Positions 34,180 to 42,799 of a stretch of 64,000 nucleotides of DNA are shown here, in pieces. The notes beneath the pieces are model-generated. The model was not told the origin of the DNA, made no database searches, and saw only the letters and a list, made by a program, of their open reading frames with translations. The translations under genes and the position numbers were made by a program. The DNA lies in assembly GCA_963805605.1 (NCBI GenBank), contig CAWDUX010000002.1, positions 3,038,001 to 3,102,000 of the forward strand, in the 5' to 3' direction. The first letter of the stretch is position 1. The number at the start of each line of letters is the position of its first letter. Source of the stretch: Actinocatenispora sp963805605. Its GTDB lineage: Bacteria; Actinomycetota; Actinomycetes; Mycobacteriales; Micromonosporaceae.

Positions 34180-35246
34180 GCGGTGACCCCGCACCAGCTG
34201 ACGGAGCCGCCGGAGCGGCCCCGTCGCTGAAGGCCCGGCTGGACCGCTACCAGCAGGACCGGCCGTGGCTGGCGTTGCCGGTCGCGGTGCTGAAGAAGTT
34301 CGGCGAGGACCAGGCCGGCAACCTGGCCGCGCTGATCTCGTACTACGCCTTCTTCTCGTTCTTCCCGCTGCTGCTGGTGCTGGTCACCGCGTTGGGGTTC
34401 GCCGTCGCCGGCAACCGGCACGTGCAGGACCGGGTGATGCACACGGTCACCCAGCAGTTCCCGGGCCTCGGCGACACGATCGTGCCGTCCGGCCAGACCC
34501 TGCAGGGCAGCGGGTTCGGCCTGGCGGTCGGGATCGTCCTGGCGCTGTGGGCCGGCCTGGCCGTGGCCAACGCCGCGCAGAACGGGTTCAACACGGTATG
34601 GCAGGTGCCACTGGCGGACCGGCCGAAATTGCCCAGGCGGACCCTGCGCAGCCTTGGGCTGCTGGCCGTCCTCGGCTCCAACATCATCATCACCACGCTG
34701 GTCAGCGGCCTGTCCTCCAGCGTCGGCTCACTCAACTTCGGTCTCGGCTACGGCGCCCGCCTGCTGTTGCTGGCCGCCTCGCTGGTGATCAACATCCTGC
34801 TGTTCACCGTGGCGTTCCGGATCCTGACCGTACGGGACGTGTCGACCCGCGCCGTGCTACCCGGCGCCGTACTCGCAGCCGTCGGTTGGCAGCTGCTGCA
34901 GTGGGTCGGTGGCTGGTACATCACCACCAAGCTGCAGTCCTCCACCAGCACGTACGGCACGTTCGCGATCGTGATCGGCCTGCTGACCTGGTTCTTCCTG
35001 CTCGGCCAGCTGGTACTGCTGGCCACCGAACTCAACGTGGTACGGGCTCGCCGGTTGTGGCCGCGCGGGTTGGCCGAGGAGCCGGGTACGGACGCCGACC
35101 GCAGGGCTGTGCGGGGCTACGCGGCCATCCAACGGCAGTCCCCGGGGGTACGCATCGACGTACGGTTCGGCGCGCCGGACGGTGCCGCCGACCCGGCCGC
35201 GGCCCCCGGCGCCTGGGATGGCTTGGACACTCCTCAGATCCGGTAG
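34176..35246 (+). CDS. YihY/virulence factor BrkB family membrane protein
   Basis: A 356-residue membrane protein with six helices between residues 45 and 290 and soluble ends. The family motif N-L-A-A-L-I-S-Y-Y-A-F-F-S-F-F-P-L appears near residue 46, and G-T-F-A-I-V-I-G-L-L-T-W near 262. The GTG overlaps the DUF3618 stop as GTGA. YihY proteins were once called RNase BN but are now regarded as membrane proteins of uncertain, transport-like function. It closes the cluster. Confidence 0.9.
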   Translation: MSGDPAPADGAAGAAPSLKARLDRYQQDRPWLALPVAVLKKFGEDQAGNLAALISYYAFFSFFPLLLVLVTALGFAVAGNRHVQDRVMHTVTQQFPGLGDTIVPSGQTLQGSGFGLAVGIVLALWAGLAVANAAQNGFNTVWQVPLADRPKLPRRTLRSLGLLAVLGSNIIITTLVSGLSSSVGSLNFGLGYGARLLLLAASLVINILLFTVAFRILTVRDVSTRAVLPGAVLAAVGWQLLQWVGGWYITTKLQSSTSTYGTFAIVIGLLTWFFLLGQLVLLATELNVVRARRLWPRGLAEEPGTDADRRAVRGYAAIQRQSPGVRIDVRFGAPDGAADPAAAPGAWDGLDTPQIR

Positions 35247-35281
35247 CGTCCCGGTACTGGGCGCGGCGGTAGGTACGCCGG

Positions 35282-35287
35282 TACCGT
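35282..35287 (+). promoter_or_regulatory. -10 box of probable leaderless promoter
   Basis: TACCGT fits TANNNT and ends seven bases before the ATG of the DUF885 gene, which lacks a ribosome site. This places the gene under its own promoter after the YihY gene. Confidence 0.4.
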
Positions 35288-35294
35288 CAGTGGC

Positions 35295-36905
35295 ATGCCG
35301 ATCGACTTCCCGACTCTGGCCGTGCGGATCGTCAGCGCATTGCTCGATCCGATGACCGCTCACCTGGCAGGCGCCCATGTCTGCGACGACGAGTTGATGG
35401 ATCTGTCGGCGCCCGCTGTGACGCAGCGGGCGGCGATGTTGCGCGACGCCTCCCACACACTGTCCGAAGTAGACGAGGACGATCTCGACGTCGAGGAGCG
35501 CGTCGACCACGCGGTGCTCTCCTCCATTGTGGATGCCCGACTGTTCGCGCTCACCGAGACGCGCGACCACGAGTGGAATCCGCTGGTACACAACCCAGGC
35601 CCGCTGTTGGACGGCCTGATCACCCGGGAGTTCGCACCGGCCGCGGAGCGGCTGGAGCACCTCGCGGCCCGGCTGACCGCGCTGCCGGACGCGCTGGCCA
35701 CCGCGCGCACCGTACTGGCCGACTGCCCGGAGCTGACCGTCCGCACCGCGATCGGGCAGTTCAGTGGGGTGGCCGGGCTCCTGCGCACGCAGGTGCCCGA
35801 TCTGTTGGCCGGGGTGCCGGGGCTGACCGACAAGGTCGAGCCGGCCCGGCAGGCGGCGCTGTCGGCGTTGGCTGAGTTCGTCGACTGGCTGCGGCAGTCC
35901 GGCGGGGTGGTCGGACGCGATCCGCGGCTGGGGCGCCGGTTATGGGAGGCGAAGCTGTGGCACACCCTGGATACCCCGTTGACCGCCGCCGAGGTGGACC
36001 GGCGGGCCTGGGAGAACCTGGACCGGGTGAGTGCCCAGCTGCGGGTGGTGGCGGCCAAGCTGACCGGGGAGCCGGAGAACGACGACGCGGTACGCCTGGC
36101 GCTGGCTGAGGCGGGCGCGCGGCATCCGGACCGGGGCGGCCTGCTGGAACTGGGGCGGGGCGCGCTGCGGGAGGCCACCGCGTTCGTGGAGCAGTTCGAG
36201 CTGGTGTCCACCGTCCCGGACGATCCGTGCCTGGTCCAGGAGATGCCGGAGTACCTGCGCGGGGTCGCTGCCGCGATGTGTGAGGCACCGGGTCCCATGG
36301 AGCAGGCCGGTCTGCCTACGCTGTTCGTCATCTCGCCGCCGCCGGAGGACTGGCCGGCGGAGCGGGTCGAGTCGTTCTACCGCGAGTACAACGACCAGAT
36401 GATGCGCAACCTGACGGTGCACGAGGCGATGCCCGGCCACTACCTGCAGTTCGCGCACGGTCGGCGGTTCGGCGGATCCACCCCGGTACGCGCGGTGTTC
36501 CGCAGCGGCACGTTCGTGGAGGGTTGGGCGGTGTACGCCGAGGAGATGATGGCCGATCAGGGTTTCGGTGGCCTGCCGGTCCGGTTGCAGCAGTTGAAGA
36601 TGCAGCTGCGGATGACCCTCAACGCCATCCTCGACCAGGCGGTGCACTGCGACGGCCTGACCGAGCGGGAGGGCATGGAACTGATGGTGGAGCGCGGCTT
36701 CCAGGAGGAGGGGGAGGCGGCCGCGAAGTGGCAGCGCGCCCTGCTGACCTCCACCCAGTTGTCCACCTACTTCGTGGGCTACAGCGAGATCTCCTCGATC
36801 GCGGCGGCCCGGCCGGTCGACACCGACCTGCGGGCCTGGCATGACCAGATGCTCTCGCACGGATCACCGTCGCCGCGGCATCTGCGTACGCTGCTCGCCG
36901 GCTGA
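35295..36905 (+). CDS. DUF885 family metallohydrolase
   Basis: A 536-residue protein of the DUF885 family, related to gluzincin-type peptidases. The zinc motif H-E-A-M-P-G-H-Y is at residues 376-383, with a downstream E-G-W-A-V-Y-A-E-E (about 412-420) that supplies the third ligand. No signal peptide is seen, so it is probably cytoplasmic, and most of the chain is helical. The substrate is unknown; dipeptides or amidated compounds have been proposed for family members. Start supported by a leaderless promoter box. Confidence 0.87.
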   Translation: MPIDFPTLAVRIVSALLDPMTAHLAGAHVCDDELMDLSAPAVTQRAAMLRDASHTLSEVDEDDLDVEERVDHAVLSSIVDARLFALTETRDHEWNPLVHNPGPLLDGLITREFAPAAERLEHLAARLTALPDALATARTVLADCPELTVRTAIGQFSGVAGLLRTQVPDLLAGVPGLTDKVEPARQAALSALAEFVDWLRQSGGVVGRDPRLGRRLWEAKLWHTLDTPLTAAEVDRRAWENLDRVSAQLRVVAAKLTGEPENDDAVRLALAEAGARHPDRGGLLELGRGALREATAFVEQFELVSTVPDDPCLVQEMPEYLRGVAAAMCEAPGPMEQAGLPTLFVISPPPEDWPAERVESFYREYNDQMMRNLTVHEAMPGHYLQFAHGRRFGGSTPVRAVFRSGTFVEGWAVYAEEMMADQGFGGLPVRLQQLKMQLRMTLNAILDQAVHCDGLTEREGMELMVERGFQEEGEAAAKWQRALLTSTQLSTYFVGYSEISSIAAARPVDTDLRAWHDQMLSHGSPSPRHLRTLLAG

Positions 36906-36924
36906 CCGCGCGGGGTGCAGGAGT

Positions 36925-37040
36925 GTCTCCGGCGAACCCGGGTCGGGAGATCGCCGGAGACCTCAGATATCCGGTGTCCGTGGTTGTACGCGGACATCGG
37001 GCCTCGGCTCGGCACCGGCTCCGGATAGGACGGGCCGAGG
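36925..37040. terminator. stacked hairpins after the DUF885 gene
   Basis: The first hairpin has perfect 11-base arms GTCTCCGGCGA and TCGCCGGAGAC (36925-36961) and begins 20 bases after the DUF885 stop; it should act as a terminator. A small hairpin with TGTCCG/CGGACA arms follows, then CCTCGGC/GCCGAGG (37002-37040). The later two may serve the convergent DUF397 gene. Confidence 0.6.
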
Positions 37041-37087
37041 TCGGGGGCGTGGGCGCGGCGGTGGTCCGCCCGTCCCGGCCACCTCGT

Positions 37088-37300
37088 TCAGCTCAGGTCG
37101 AATGCCCCAGCACGCAGACCATTGACGAACTCGGCCCAGGCGTCCGACTCGACCGTCAGCGCCGGCCCGTGCGACTGCGTGGAGTCGCGTACGGCCACCG
37201 CGCCGGTCAGGGTGGCGACCTCGACGCAGGCGGTACTGTTCGGTCCGCAGCGCAGGCTGCGCCTCCAGCCGGTGATGCTGGCTGAATCCGTAATTGTCAT
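37088..37300 (-). CDS. DUF397 protein
   Basis: A 70-residue protein with the DUF397 layout: G-W-R-R-S near residue 11, C-G-P-N-S-T-A-C-V-E-V-A, V-A-V-R-D-S and the C-terminal F-V-N-G-L-R-A-G-A-F. AAAGGAG five bases before the ATG fixes the start. DUF397 proteins commonly accompany XRE/DUF5753 (WhiJ-like) regulators in actinomycetes and are thought to modulate them. The first of two paralogues at this locus. Confidence 0.9.
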   Translation of the reverse strand: MTITDSASITGWRRSLRCGPNSTACVEVATLTGAVAVRDSTQSHGPALTVESDAWAEFVNGLRAGAFDLS

Positions 37301-37402
37301 CTACGCTCCTTTACTCATTTCTTCTCCGGACAGGGCAATGCGGCACCAGTGCGTGAACCTGGCGCTTTCTCTGGGTGAAATCTGACCGTCCGTGTGCGCA
37401 CG

Positions 37403-37433
37403 TCGACCTACATCGGATCACGACGTAGGTCGA
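37403..37433. repeat. inverted repeat between the two DUF397 genes
   Basis: Nine-base perfect arms TCGACCTAC and GTAGGTCGA flank 13 bases. It lies downstream of the second DUF397 gene and about 100 bases upstream of the first, so it could be a terminator, an attenuator or an operator for the linked XRE regulator. The rest of this gap (37301-37563) is AT-richer than neighbours and shows no gene. Confidence 0.45.
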
Positions 37434-37563
37434 TGGAAGGTCAGCGAGGTTAAGCTACCTCACGCCTGAGCAGCATGTATGCCCTACCGTCGAATGAGTT
37501 GATCTCGGGCGTGCGGTAGCCTGCACGATTGACCAAGGCCAACAAAATGATGACGGAGTGTAA

Positions 37564-37773
37564 TTACGGAATATCGAAATTCCGGTTTCGGATGCCGTCC
37601 AGGAATGACACCCAGCTCGGGCCGGAGAAGGCGAGCGCGGGGCCCTGCGGATCGAGGGAGTCCCGGACCAGTACCAGATCGGAGTTATTGCCGATCTCGA
37701 CGCAATTAGCGCTGCACGGCGCGCTTCTACTGCTCTTGCGCCAAACGATCTGAGAGAGATCCGGAACCCGCAT
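37564..37773 (-). CDS. DUF397 protein (paralogue)
   Basis: A 69-residue protein: W-R-K-S-S near residue 10, C-S-A-N-C-V-E-I, V-L-V-R-D-S and F-S-G-P-S-W-V-S-F-L-D-G-I near the C-terminus. GGGAGGAG before the ATG supports the start; an in-frame extension upstream has no ribosome site. It lies just downstream of the XRE/DUF5753 regulator on the same strand and is its likely partner. Its final codons contain the short palindrome CGGAAT/ATTCCG. Confidence 0.9.
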   Translation of the reverse strand: MRVPDLSQIVWRKSSRSAPCSANCVEIGNNSDLVLVRDSLDPQGPALAFSGPSWVSFLDGIRNRNFDIP

Positions 37774-37915
37774 CCTGTTCTCCTCCCGGCCTGCGGCGGA
37801 GACAAATCCGGCCGCGCCCGTAGACCTTCTGAAGAACAGCATAGCGACGAGCGCGCAACACTGAAAGATTCGTCACCACGGGTGACCAATCTCAGGTTGT
37901 GGCCGACCGACGCGG

Positions 37916-38788
37916 TCAGTCGGAAAGCTCGTCGGCGATCTTGAGAATCATCTCCCTGGACATCTCCGAGGACAGTGCCGAATCGCGGATCCGGTCGAAG
38001 GACAGCCGGTAGGTGCCGAGTAGTTCCGGGTCGTCCCGCAGCAGACTGTCGACCAGCGGCCCGTCGATCTGCAGTACCGGTTCGTCGTGCGGGTCGCTGA
38101 AGTCGAGCAGCGCGAACGAGCCGGACAGGCCCGGATGCACCGCCCCGGCCAGCGGCGTGATCTGCACGGTGACGTTGGACATCCGGGCAGCCTCGGCGAT
38201 CGCCCGCAGCTGCTCGGCCATCACCTGGGCGCCGCCGATGGTCCGGCGGATCACGCTCTCGTCCAGGACCGCGACGAAGTTCGGCGGGCCCTCCCGGCGC
38301 AGTACGTGCAGTTGGCGCTGCAGCCGCAGTTCTACCTGCCGTTCGATCGCCTCGGCGCCCGGTGGCCGTGGGGATCCGCCCTCGAACAGCGCCCGCATGT
38401 ATTTCTCGGTCTGCAGCAGGCCGGGTACCACGATCGGCTCGAAACAGCGGATCAGGGACGCCTCGTTCTCGTAGCCGAAGTAGTCCAGCTGCTCGCTGGT
38501 GTAGGAGTCGCGGAAGGCGGACCACCAGGACGACTGGTTACGCGCCGCGCGGGCCAGGTCGAGCATGAAGTCGACCCGCTCGGAATTCTGCACCCCGTAG
38601 AGCGTCAGCAGCGCCTTCATGTCGTTGGTGGAGATTCCGACCTGCCCGGCTTCCAGGCGGATGACCTTCGACAATGACCAGTCCATCGCCCTGGCCACCT
38701 GATCCTGGCTGAGCTGTGCCCCTTCGCGCTGGGTGCGCAGTTCATTGCGCAGCCGGCGGCGGACAAGTGGTCGCTGACCAACAGGCAT
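37916..38788 (-). CDS. XRE family regulator with DUF5753 (WhiJ-like)
   Basis: A 290-residue regulator. Residues 14-72 are a helix-turn-helix of the XRE type (L-R-T-Q-R-E-G-A-Q-L-S-Q-D-Q-V-A-R-A-M-D-W, then S-K-V-I-R-L-E-A-G). Residues 100-285 match the DUF5753 sensing domain (S-L-I-R-C-F-E-P-I-V-V-P-G-L-L-Q-T-E, and V-Q-I-T-P-L near 216). GAGGAG precedes the ATG. In streptomycetes such genes sit next to DUF397 genes and affect development or secondary metabolism; here two DUF397 genes follow on the same strand. Confidence 0.92.
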   Translation of the reverse strand: MPVGQRPLVRRRLRNELRTQREGAQLSQDQVARAMDWSLSKVIRLEAGQVGISTNDMKALLTLYGVQNSERVDFMLDLARAARNQSSWWSAFRDSYTSEQLDYFGYENEASLIRCFEPIVVPGLLQTEKYMRALFEGGSPRPPGAEAIERQVELRLQRQLHVLRREGPPNFVAVLDESVIRRTIGGAQVMAEQLRAIAEAARMSNVTVQITPLAGAVHPGLSGSFALLDFSDPHDEPVLQIDGPLVDSLLRDDPELLGTYRLSFDRIRDSALSSEMSREMILKIADELSD

Positions 38789-38790
38789 CG

Positions 38791-38889
38791 CTACTCCTCG
38801 ATGAGTAGCCGGCTATGTGGCATGCCGACCCGGCGCGGATAGCCGTCAATCATCTCAATCATATCTCTCTGCCAGGTGGCTGTCTGCAT
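38791..38889 (-). CDS. possible 32-residue leader ORF upstream of the XRE gene
   Basis: A short frame that starts at an ATG and ends two bases before the XRE gene ATG. The product (M-Q-T-A-T-W-Q-R-D-M-I-E-M-I-D-G) is Trp/Met/acidic and carries P-R-R-V-G-M-P-H-S-R. No ribosome site is present, and a direct repeat TACGCCGGA lies just upstream. The adjacency to the regulator start is the only support; it could be a leader peptide, a remnant or chance. Confidence 0.25.
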   Translation of the reverse strand: MQTATWQRDMIEMIDGYPRRVGMPHSRLLIEE

Positions 38890-38925
38890 CCGGCGTAAGG
38901 TTCCGGCGTATTTTGCACTATCGGT

Positions 38926-38973
38926 CGAAGGACCGGTCGGCGGGGTCGAATGATCCCGCCGACCGGTCCTTCG
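38926..38973. terminator. strong intrinsic-type terminator
   Basis: Perfect 19-base arms (CGAAGGACCGGTCGGCGGG and its complement) flank a 10-base loop. It begins about 18 bases past the stop of the minus-strand DUF6232 gene and should end its transcript before the XRE locus. Confidence 0.78.
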
Positions 38974-38991
38974 GTCCAATGGGTCGGGCGT

Positions 38992-39399
38992 TCATCGCAC
39001 CGTTGCCTGACGTGCCCGGCACACCGCGAAGCGGATCTGGTTGAACACCCGTTCGTCCCGGCTCCACAGCAGTTGTACGGTGTGCTGCCGGTATTCCGCC
39101 CACAGTTCGAACGGGCGTGGTCGTATCCGGCGGCTGACCAGGGCGGCAACTGCGGCGACCGCGGCCAGCAGGGTCGCCGCGGCGGCCGGTACGGCTGTCC
39201 GGTCGCTCACCCGCCAGCCGTAGCCGCCGAGCAGCACGAGCAGCCCGGTGGCCGCGAGGCAGACGGTGGTCGCACGGCTGGTGGCACCCCGCGCCACGCG
39301 CAGCTGGTGCAGTTCGTCGAGAAGGTAGCGCTGCTGGTGGATGACCAGTTCCTGGCCGGTCACCTGGACGCCACCGCGGTCGTAGTAGAAGCGGGTCAT
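38992..39399 (-). CDS. DUF6232 family membrane protein
   Basis: A 135-residue protein with two hydrophobic helices (about 42-58 and 70-88) and soluble ends. The N-terminus T-R-F-Y-Y-D-R-G-G-V-Q-V-T with the following R-Y-L-L-D-E-L-H-Q-L-R-V-A-R-G matches DUF6232. GGAGGTG precedes the ATG by eight bases. It is a lone gene with its own terminator. No function is known for the family. Confidence 0.8.
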   Translation of the reverse strand: MTRFYYDRGGVQVTGQELVIHQQRYLLDELHQLRVARGATSRATTVCLAATGLLVLLGGYGWRVSDRTAVPAAAATLLAAVAAVAALVSRRIRPRPFELWAEYRQHTVQLLWSRDERVFNQIRFAVCRARQATVR

Positions 39400-39618
39400 C
39401 GCGAGACACCTCCCCGGGTTCGTCCCCATGGGATTCCTCACGTCCAGTGTGTGACGCCGCCTAGCGAAAAGAAAGGCATCAGAGTGCCAGGTGGCGTTCT
39501 GCCGGGCGGCGTACACTCGTCGGCCTGGCCGGGCGAGACGCGTGCCGGCGTCGGTATACACCCGCGCAGAAGGCCGTCATCGCGGCAAAAGTCAGATCTT
39601 GGACAGAACCCGATTCGG
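39400..39618. other. gap between DUF6232 and nudC genes
   Basis: Both flanking genes run on the minus strand. The gap should hold the DUF6232 promoter. It is richer in A/T near 39465-39480 and 39590-39610. I see no gene, hairpin or repeat. Confidence 0.3.
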
Positions 39619-40440
39619 CTACGCAGAGTGCCGAGCGGAGAACGCGTCGATCAGCCACCGGGACAACGAGTACGCCGGTGGCAGCTCGGCCGGCAGCTCG
39701 TCATGGCGGAACCAGCGCGCCTCGGTCAGCTCCCGACCGTCCACCCGCACCTCCCCGCCGTCGCAGCGGGCCCGGAAACCGACCAGCAGACCGTCCGGGC
39801 CGGACATCGCCCAACCCTGGCTGTCCACATAGCGCAGATCGGTGACGCGTAGCCCGACCTCCTCGAACACTTCGCGGCGTACCGCGTCCTCCAACGACTC
39901 GCCGGCCTCCACGAACCCCGCCACCAACGCCCAGAGCCCGGCCGGGCCGTACGAGTGCCGGACCAGCAGCAGCTCGTCCGCCCGCTCGATGCCGACCAGC
40001 ACGGCCGGGGAGAGCTGATGGTAGAAGGTGCGCTCGCAGCGGGTGCAGCGGCGCGCCGGCTGGTCCGGCACATCCTGCAGGTCCGCCGCGCACTGGCCGC
40101 AGTAACGGTGCCGGCGCCGCCAGTCGATCAGGTGCAGCGCGTGCGCCGCCGCGGCCGCGGCGGCCGGCCCCAACTGCGCAGCCAGCGACGCCCATCCGCA
40201 GCGCACCAGCTCAGCGCTCGGCCGGGCCGGGTCGACCAGCCACAGCGCGGCGCCGTCCAGTACGCCCAACGCCTCGACCGGGCCGTCACCCAGATCGGTC
40301 AGGGTGGGCAGCTCGCCGGCCGGGGTCAGCAGCAACCTGCCCTCCTGCACCGCGACGCAACGGTCAGCCGGGGCCGCCGTGCCGGTCAACGACGGGTCGA
40401 CGGTGAACCCGACCCCGGGCGCACCCGGAGCGTCGGTCAC
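39619..40440 (-). CDS. nudC: NAD(+) diphosphatase NudC
   Basis: A 273-residue Nudix hydrolase that cleaves NADH/NAD (and, in other bacteria, NAD-capped RNA) to NMN and AMP. A zinc ribbon has Y-C-G-Q-C and R-C-T-R-C (about 114-135). The Nudix box G-F-V-E-A-G-E-S-L-E-D-A-V-R-R-E-V-F-E-E-V-G is complete (about 174-195). The NudC signature, usually S-Q-P-W-P-F-P, reads S-Q-G-W-A-M-S here, a departure that might change specificity. The GTG overlaps the stop of the upstream lipoprotein gene. Confidence 0.9.
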   Translation of the reverse strand: MTDAPGAPGVGFTVDPSLTGTAAPADRCVAVQEGRLLLTPAGELPTLTDLGDGPVEALGVLDGAALWLVDPARPSAELVRCGWASLAAQLGPAAAAAAAHALHLIDWRRRHRYCGQCAADLQDVPDQPARRCTRCERTFYHQLSPAVLVGIERADELLLVRHSYGPAGLWALVAGFVEAGESLEDAVRREVFEEVGLRVTDLRYVDSQGWAMSGPDGLLVGFRARCDGGEVRVDGRELTEARWFRHDELPAELPPAYSLSRWLIDAFSARHSA

Positions 40441-41165
40441 TGACCGTCCCGTTGGTCGTCGACCCGCGCACCCGCCGGGATCCCGTATGGCCGGCCCACC
40501 GCGTGGCGCTGGTAGTCGGTGAGGGTCACGTCGAACTGGTGGCCGTCGAGGCGTCCGGTGAAGCTCGCGAGCGCCCCCGAACCGGTCAGGCAGGCGTCGA
40601 ACGGGTCGGTGGCGTGACCCCCGCGGACGTTGACGCAGCTGACCTGCTGGCCGGCGATCCGCCGGTCGGCCCACTGGATCTGGCTCCCGGCATCCTCGCT
40701 CGCCCTGGTCAGCAGCGAGATGACCGCTTCGCTGGGGACGAAGCGCTGGGCGCTCGCCGCGCGGATCCGGGCCAGGTCCGGCTGCGGCCGGGACGCCGTC
40801 ACCGGGGTGCTGTGCACCGTGCAGTCGGTGCTCTTCCCGGCGACCGTACAGAACATGGCGAGCCGATTGGTGTGTACATAACGCCCGGATCCGAACACGT
40901 ACGCCACCCGGCGCGGATGTACCGCATAGGTGACCGTCGCGCTCGCGTCCCCACCGATCTGGTACGTCGCGGTGTACGGGGTGACCAGCTCGTTGCGGGC
41001 CAGCCGCTGGGTCAGATGGTCGACCACCTCGGCCCGGCCGCGCAGATGGTAGGTGCTGTCGACGGAGCAACCCGTCAGGCCGGCAGCGGTCAGACCGGCG
41101 GCGGCGAACAACGCCGCGCCGCGACTCAGATGCGACACCGGTGACCGGCGGCGTGAGGCGGACAT
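40437..41165 (-). CDS. lipoprotein of unknown function
   Basis: A 242-residue protein with a basic N-terminus (S-A-S-R-R-R-S), a hydrophobic core and the lipobox L-T-G-C (Cys about 33). The mature region has four further Cys (two near 105-114, two near 175-192) that could form disulfides. It has an early segment (L-T-Q-R-L-A-R-N-E-L-V-T-P-Y-T-A-T-Y) like small lipoproteins that bind ligands, but no family was recognised. It is translationally coupled to nudC by a GTGA overlap. Confidence 0.72.
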   Translation of the reverse strand: MSASRRRSPVSHLSRGAALFAAAGLTAAGLTGCSVDSTYHLRGRAEVVDHLTQRLARNELVTPYTATYQIGGDASATVTYAVHPRRVAYVFGSGRYVHTNRLAMFCTVAGKSTDCTVHSTPVTASRPQPDLARIRAASAQRFVPSEAVISLLTRASEDAGSQIQWADRRIAGQQVSCVNVRGGHATDPFDACLTGSGALASFTGRLDGHQFDVTLTDYQRHAVGRPYGIPAGARVDDQRDGQ

Positions 41166-41429
41166 GACGTCAAGACTGGCCTGAGCGGGTACCGGAGCGC
41201 AAATCCGGTGCCGGACCACCGCCGCCGGCGAGCCGGTTCCCGGCGCCGCCCCGGCGCTGGCTACGCTCGCCGGGAAGGGGCCTGTGGCACCTTGGCGGCC
41301 CCGTACCCCCTTCGACCAGACCACCGCAGCGCCGCGGCTGGCCAGCCAGCGGCCCGGGACGGCCACCAGGACCTGCCGGTCCGGAAGGACCGCCCAGGGC
41401 TGGTACCCGTACATGAGGAGCGAAGTTAC

Positions 41430-42710
41430 GTGGCAACCATCGAGGGCATCGTCGCGCGGGAGATCCTCGACTCGCGGGGCAACCCCACGGTCGAGGTCGA
41501 GGTCGTACTCGACGACGGCACCGTGTCCCGCGCGGCGGTACCGTCCGGCGCGTCCACCGGCCAGTTCGAGGCATTGGAACTACGCGACGGCGACAAGGGC
41601 CGGTTCGCCGGCAAGGGCGTCGAGCGCGCCGTCGCCAACGTCACCGAGGTCATCCAGCGTGAGCTGGTCGGCAACGAGGCGTCCGACCAGCGGCTGATCG
41701 ACCAGCTGATGCTGGACCTGGACGGCACCCCGGACAAGGGCAAACTGGGTGCGAACGCCATCCTCGGCGTGTCGCTGGCGGTCTCCCGGGCGGCCGCCGA
41801 CTCGGTCGGCCTGCCCTACTTCCGATACCTGGGCGGACCCAACGCGCACCTGCTGCCGGTACCGATGATGAACATCGTCAACGGTGGTGCGCACGCCGAC
41901 TCCAACGTCGACATCCAGGAGTTCATGATCGCGCCGATCGGCGCGGCCACCTTCCGCGAGGCGGTGCGCTGGGGCGCGGAGACCTACCACGCCCTGAAGA
42001 GCGTGCTGAAGGCCCGCAAGCTGGGCACCGGGCTGGGCGACGAAGGCGGCTTCGCGCCCGACCTGCCGTCCAACCGGGACGCGCTGGACCTGATCTCGGA
42101 GGCGGTGGAGAAGGCCGGGTTCACCCTCGGCACCGACATCGCGTTCGCCATCGACGCCGCCGCGACCGAGTTCTACTCCGACGGCATGTACCGGTTCGAG
42201 GGCGAGGCGAAGTCCGCCGAGCAGATGAGCGACTACTACGCCAGCCTGGTCGACGGCTACCCGATCGTGTCCCTGGAGGACCCGCTGGCCGAGGAGGACT
42301 GGGCCGGCTGGAACCACCTGACCGCGCAGGTCGGGCACCGGGTCCAGATCGTCGGCGACGACCTGTTCGTCACCAACCCGGACCGGATCGCCCGCGGCAT
42401 CAACGAGGGCTCGGCGAACGCCGTACTGATCAAGGTCAACCAGATTGGCTCGCTGACCGAGACGTTCGACGCGGTGGACCTGTCGCACCGCAACGGCTAC
42501 CGGACCATGATGAGCCACCGGTCCGGTGAGACCGAGGACACCTCGATCGCTGACCTGGCGGTGGCCACCGGCGCCGGACAGATCAAGTCCGGTGCGCCGG
42601 CCCGTACCGACCGGACCGCGAAGTACAACCAGCTGATGCGCATCGAGGAGGAACTCGACGACGCCGCCCGCTATGCCGGCGCGGACGCGTTCCCCCGCTT
42701 CGGTAGCTGA
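41430..42710 (+). CDS. eno: enolase
   Basis: A 426-residue enzyme converting 2-phosphoglycerate to phosphoenolpyruvate. The N-terminal I-L-D-S-R-G-N-P-T-V-E-V-E, the metal-site Asp/Glu residues (D-A-A-A-T-E-F, L-E-D-P-L-A-E-E-D, G-D-D-L-F-V-T-N), catalytic K-V-N-Q-I-G and the S-H-R-S-G-E-T-E-D-T loop are all present. The GTG follows GAGGAG by nine bases. It starts the block eno, FtsB-like, DUF501, Ppx/GppA that is conserved in many actinobacteria. Confidence 0.97.
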   Translation: MATIEGIVAREILDSRGNPTVEVEVVLDDGTVSRAAVPSGASTGQFEALELRDGDKGRFAGKGVERAVANVTEVIQRELVGNEASDQRLIDQLMLDLDGTPDKGKLGANAILGVSLAVSRAAADSVGLPYFRYLGGPNAHLLPVPMMNIVNGGAHADSNVDIQEFMIAPIGAATFREAVRWGAETYHALKSVLKARKLGTGLGDEGGFAPDLPSNRDALDLISEAVEKAGFTLGTDIAFAIDAAATEFYSDGMYRFEGEAKSAEQMSDYYASLVDGYPIVSLEDPLAEEDWAGWNHLTAQVGHRVQIVGDDLFVTNPDRIARGINEGSANAVLIKVNQIGSLTETFDAVDLSHRNGYRTMMSHRSGETEDTSIADLAVATGAGQIKSGAPARTDRTAKYNQLMRIEEELDDAARYAGADAFPRFGS

Positions 42711-42799
42711 CCGACCGGCCGCGCTCGGCGTCGTGCCGGGCGCGGCGTACGGGGCGTGTGGTGACGGTGTAAGGCAGTAGCGGCGGGTGGGAGGCAGTC

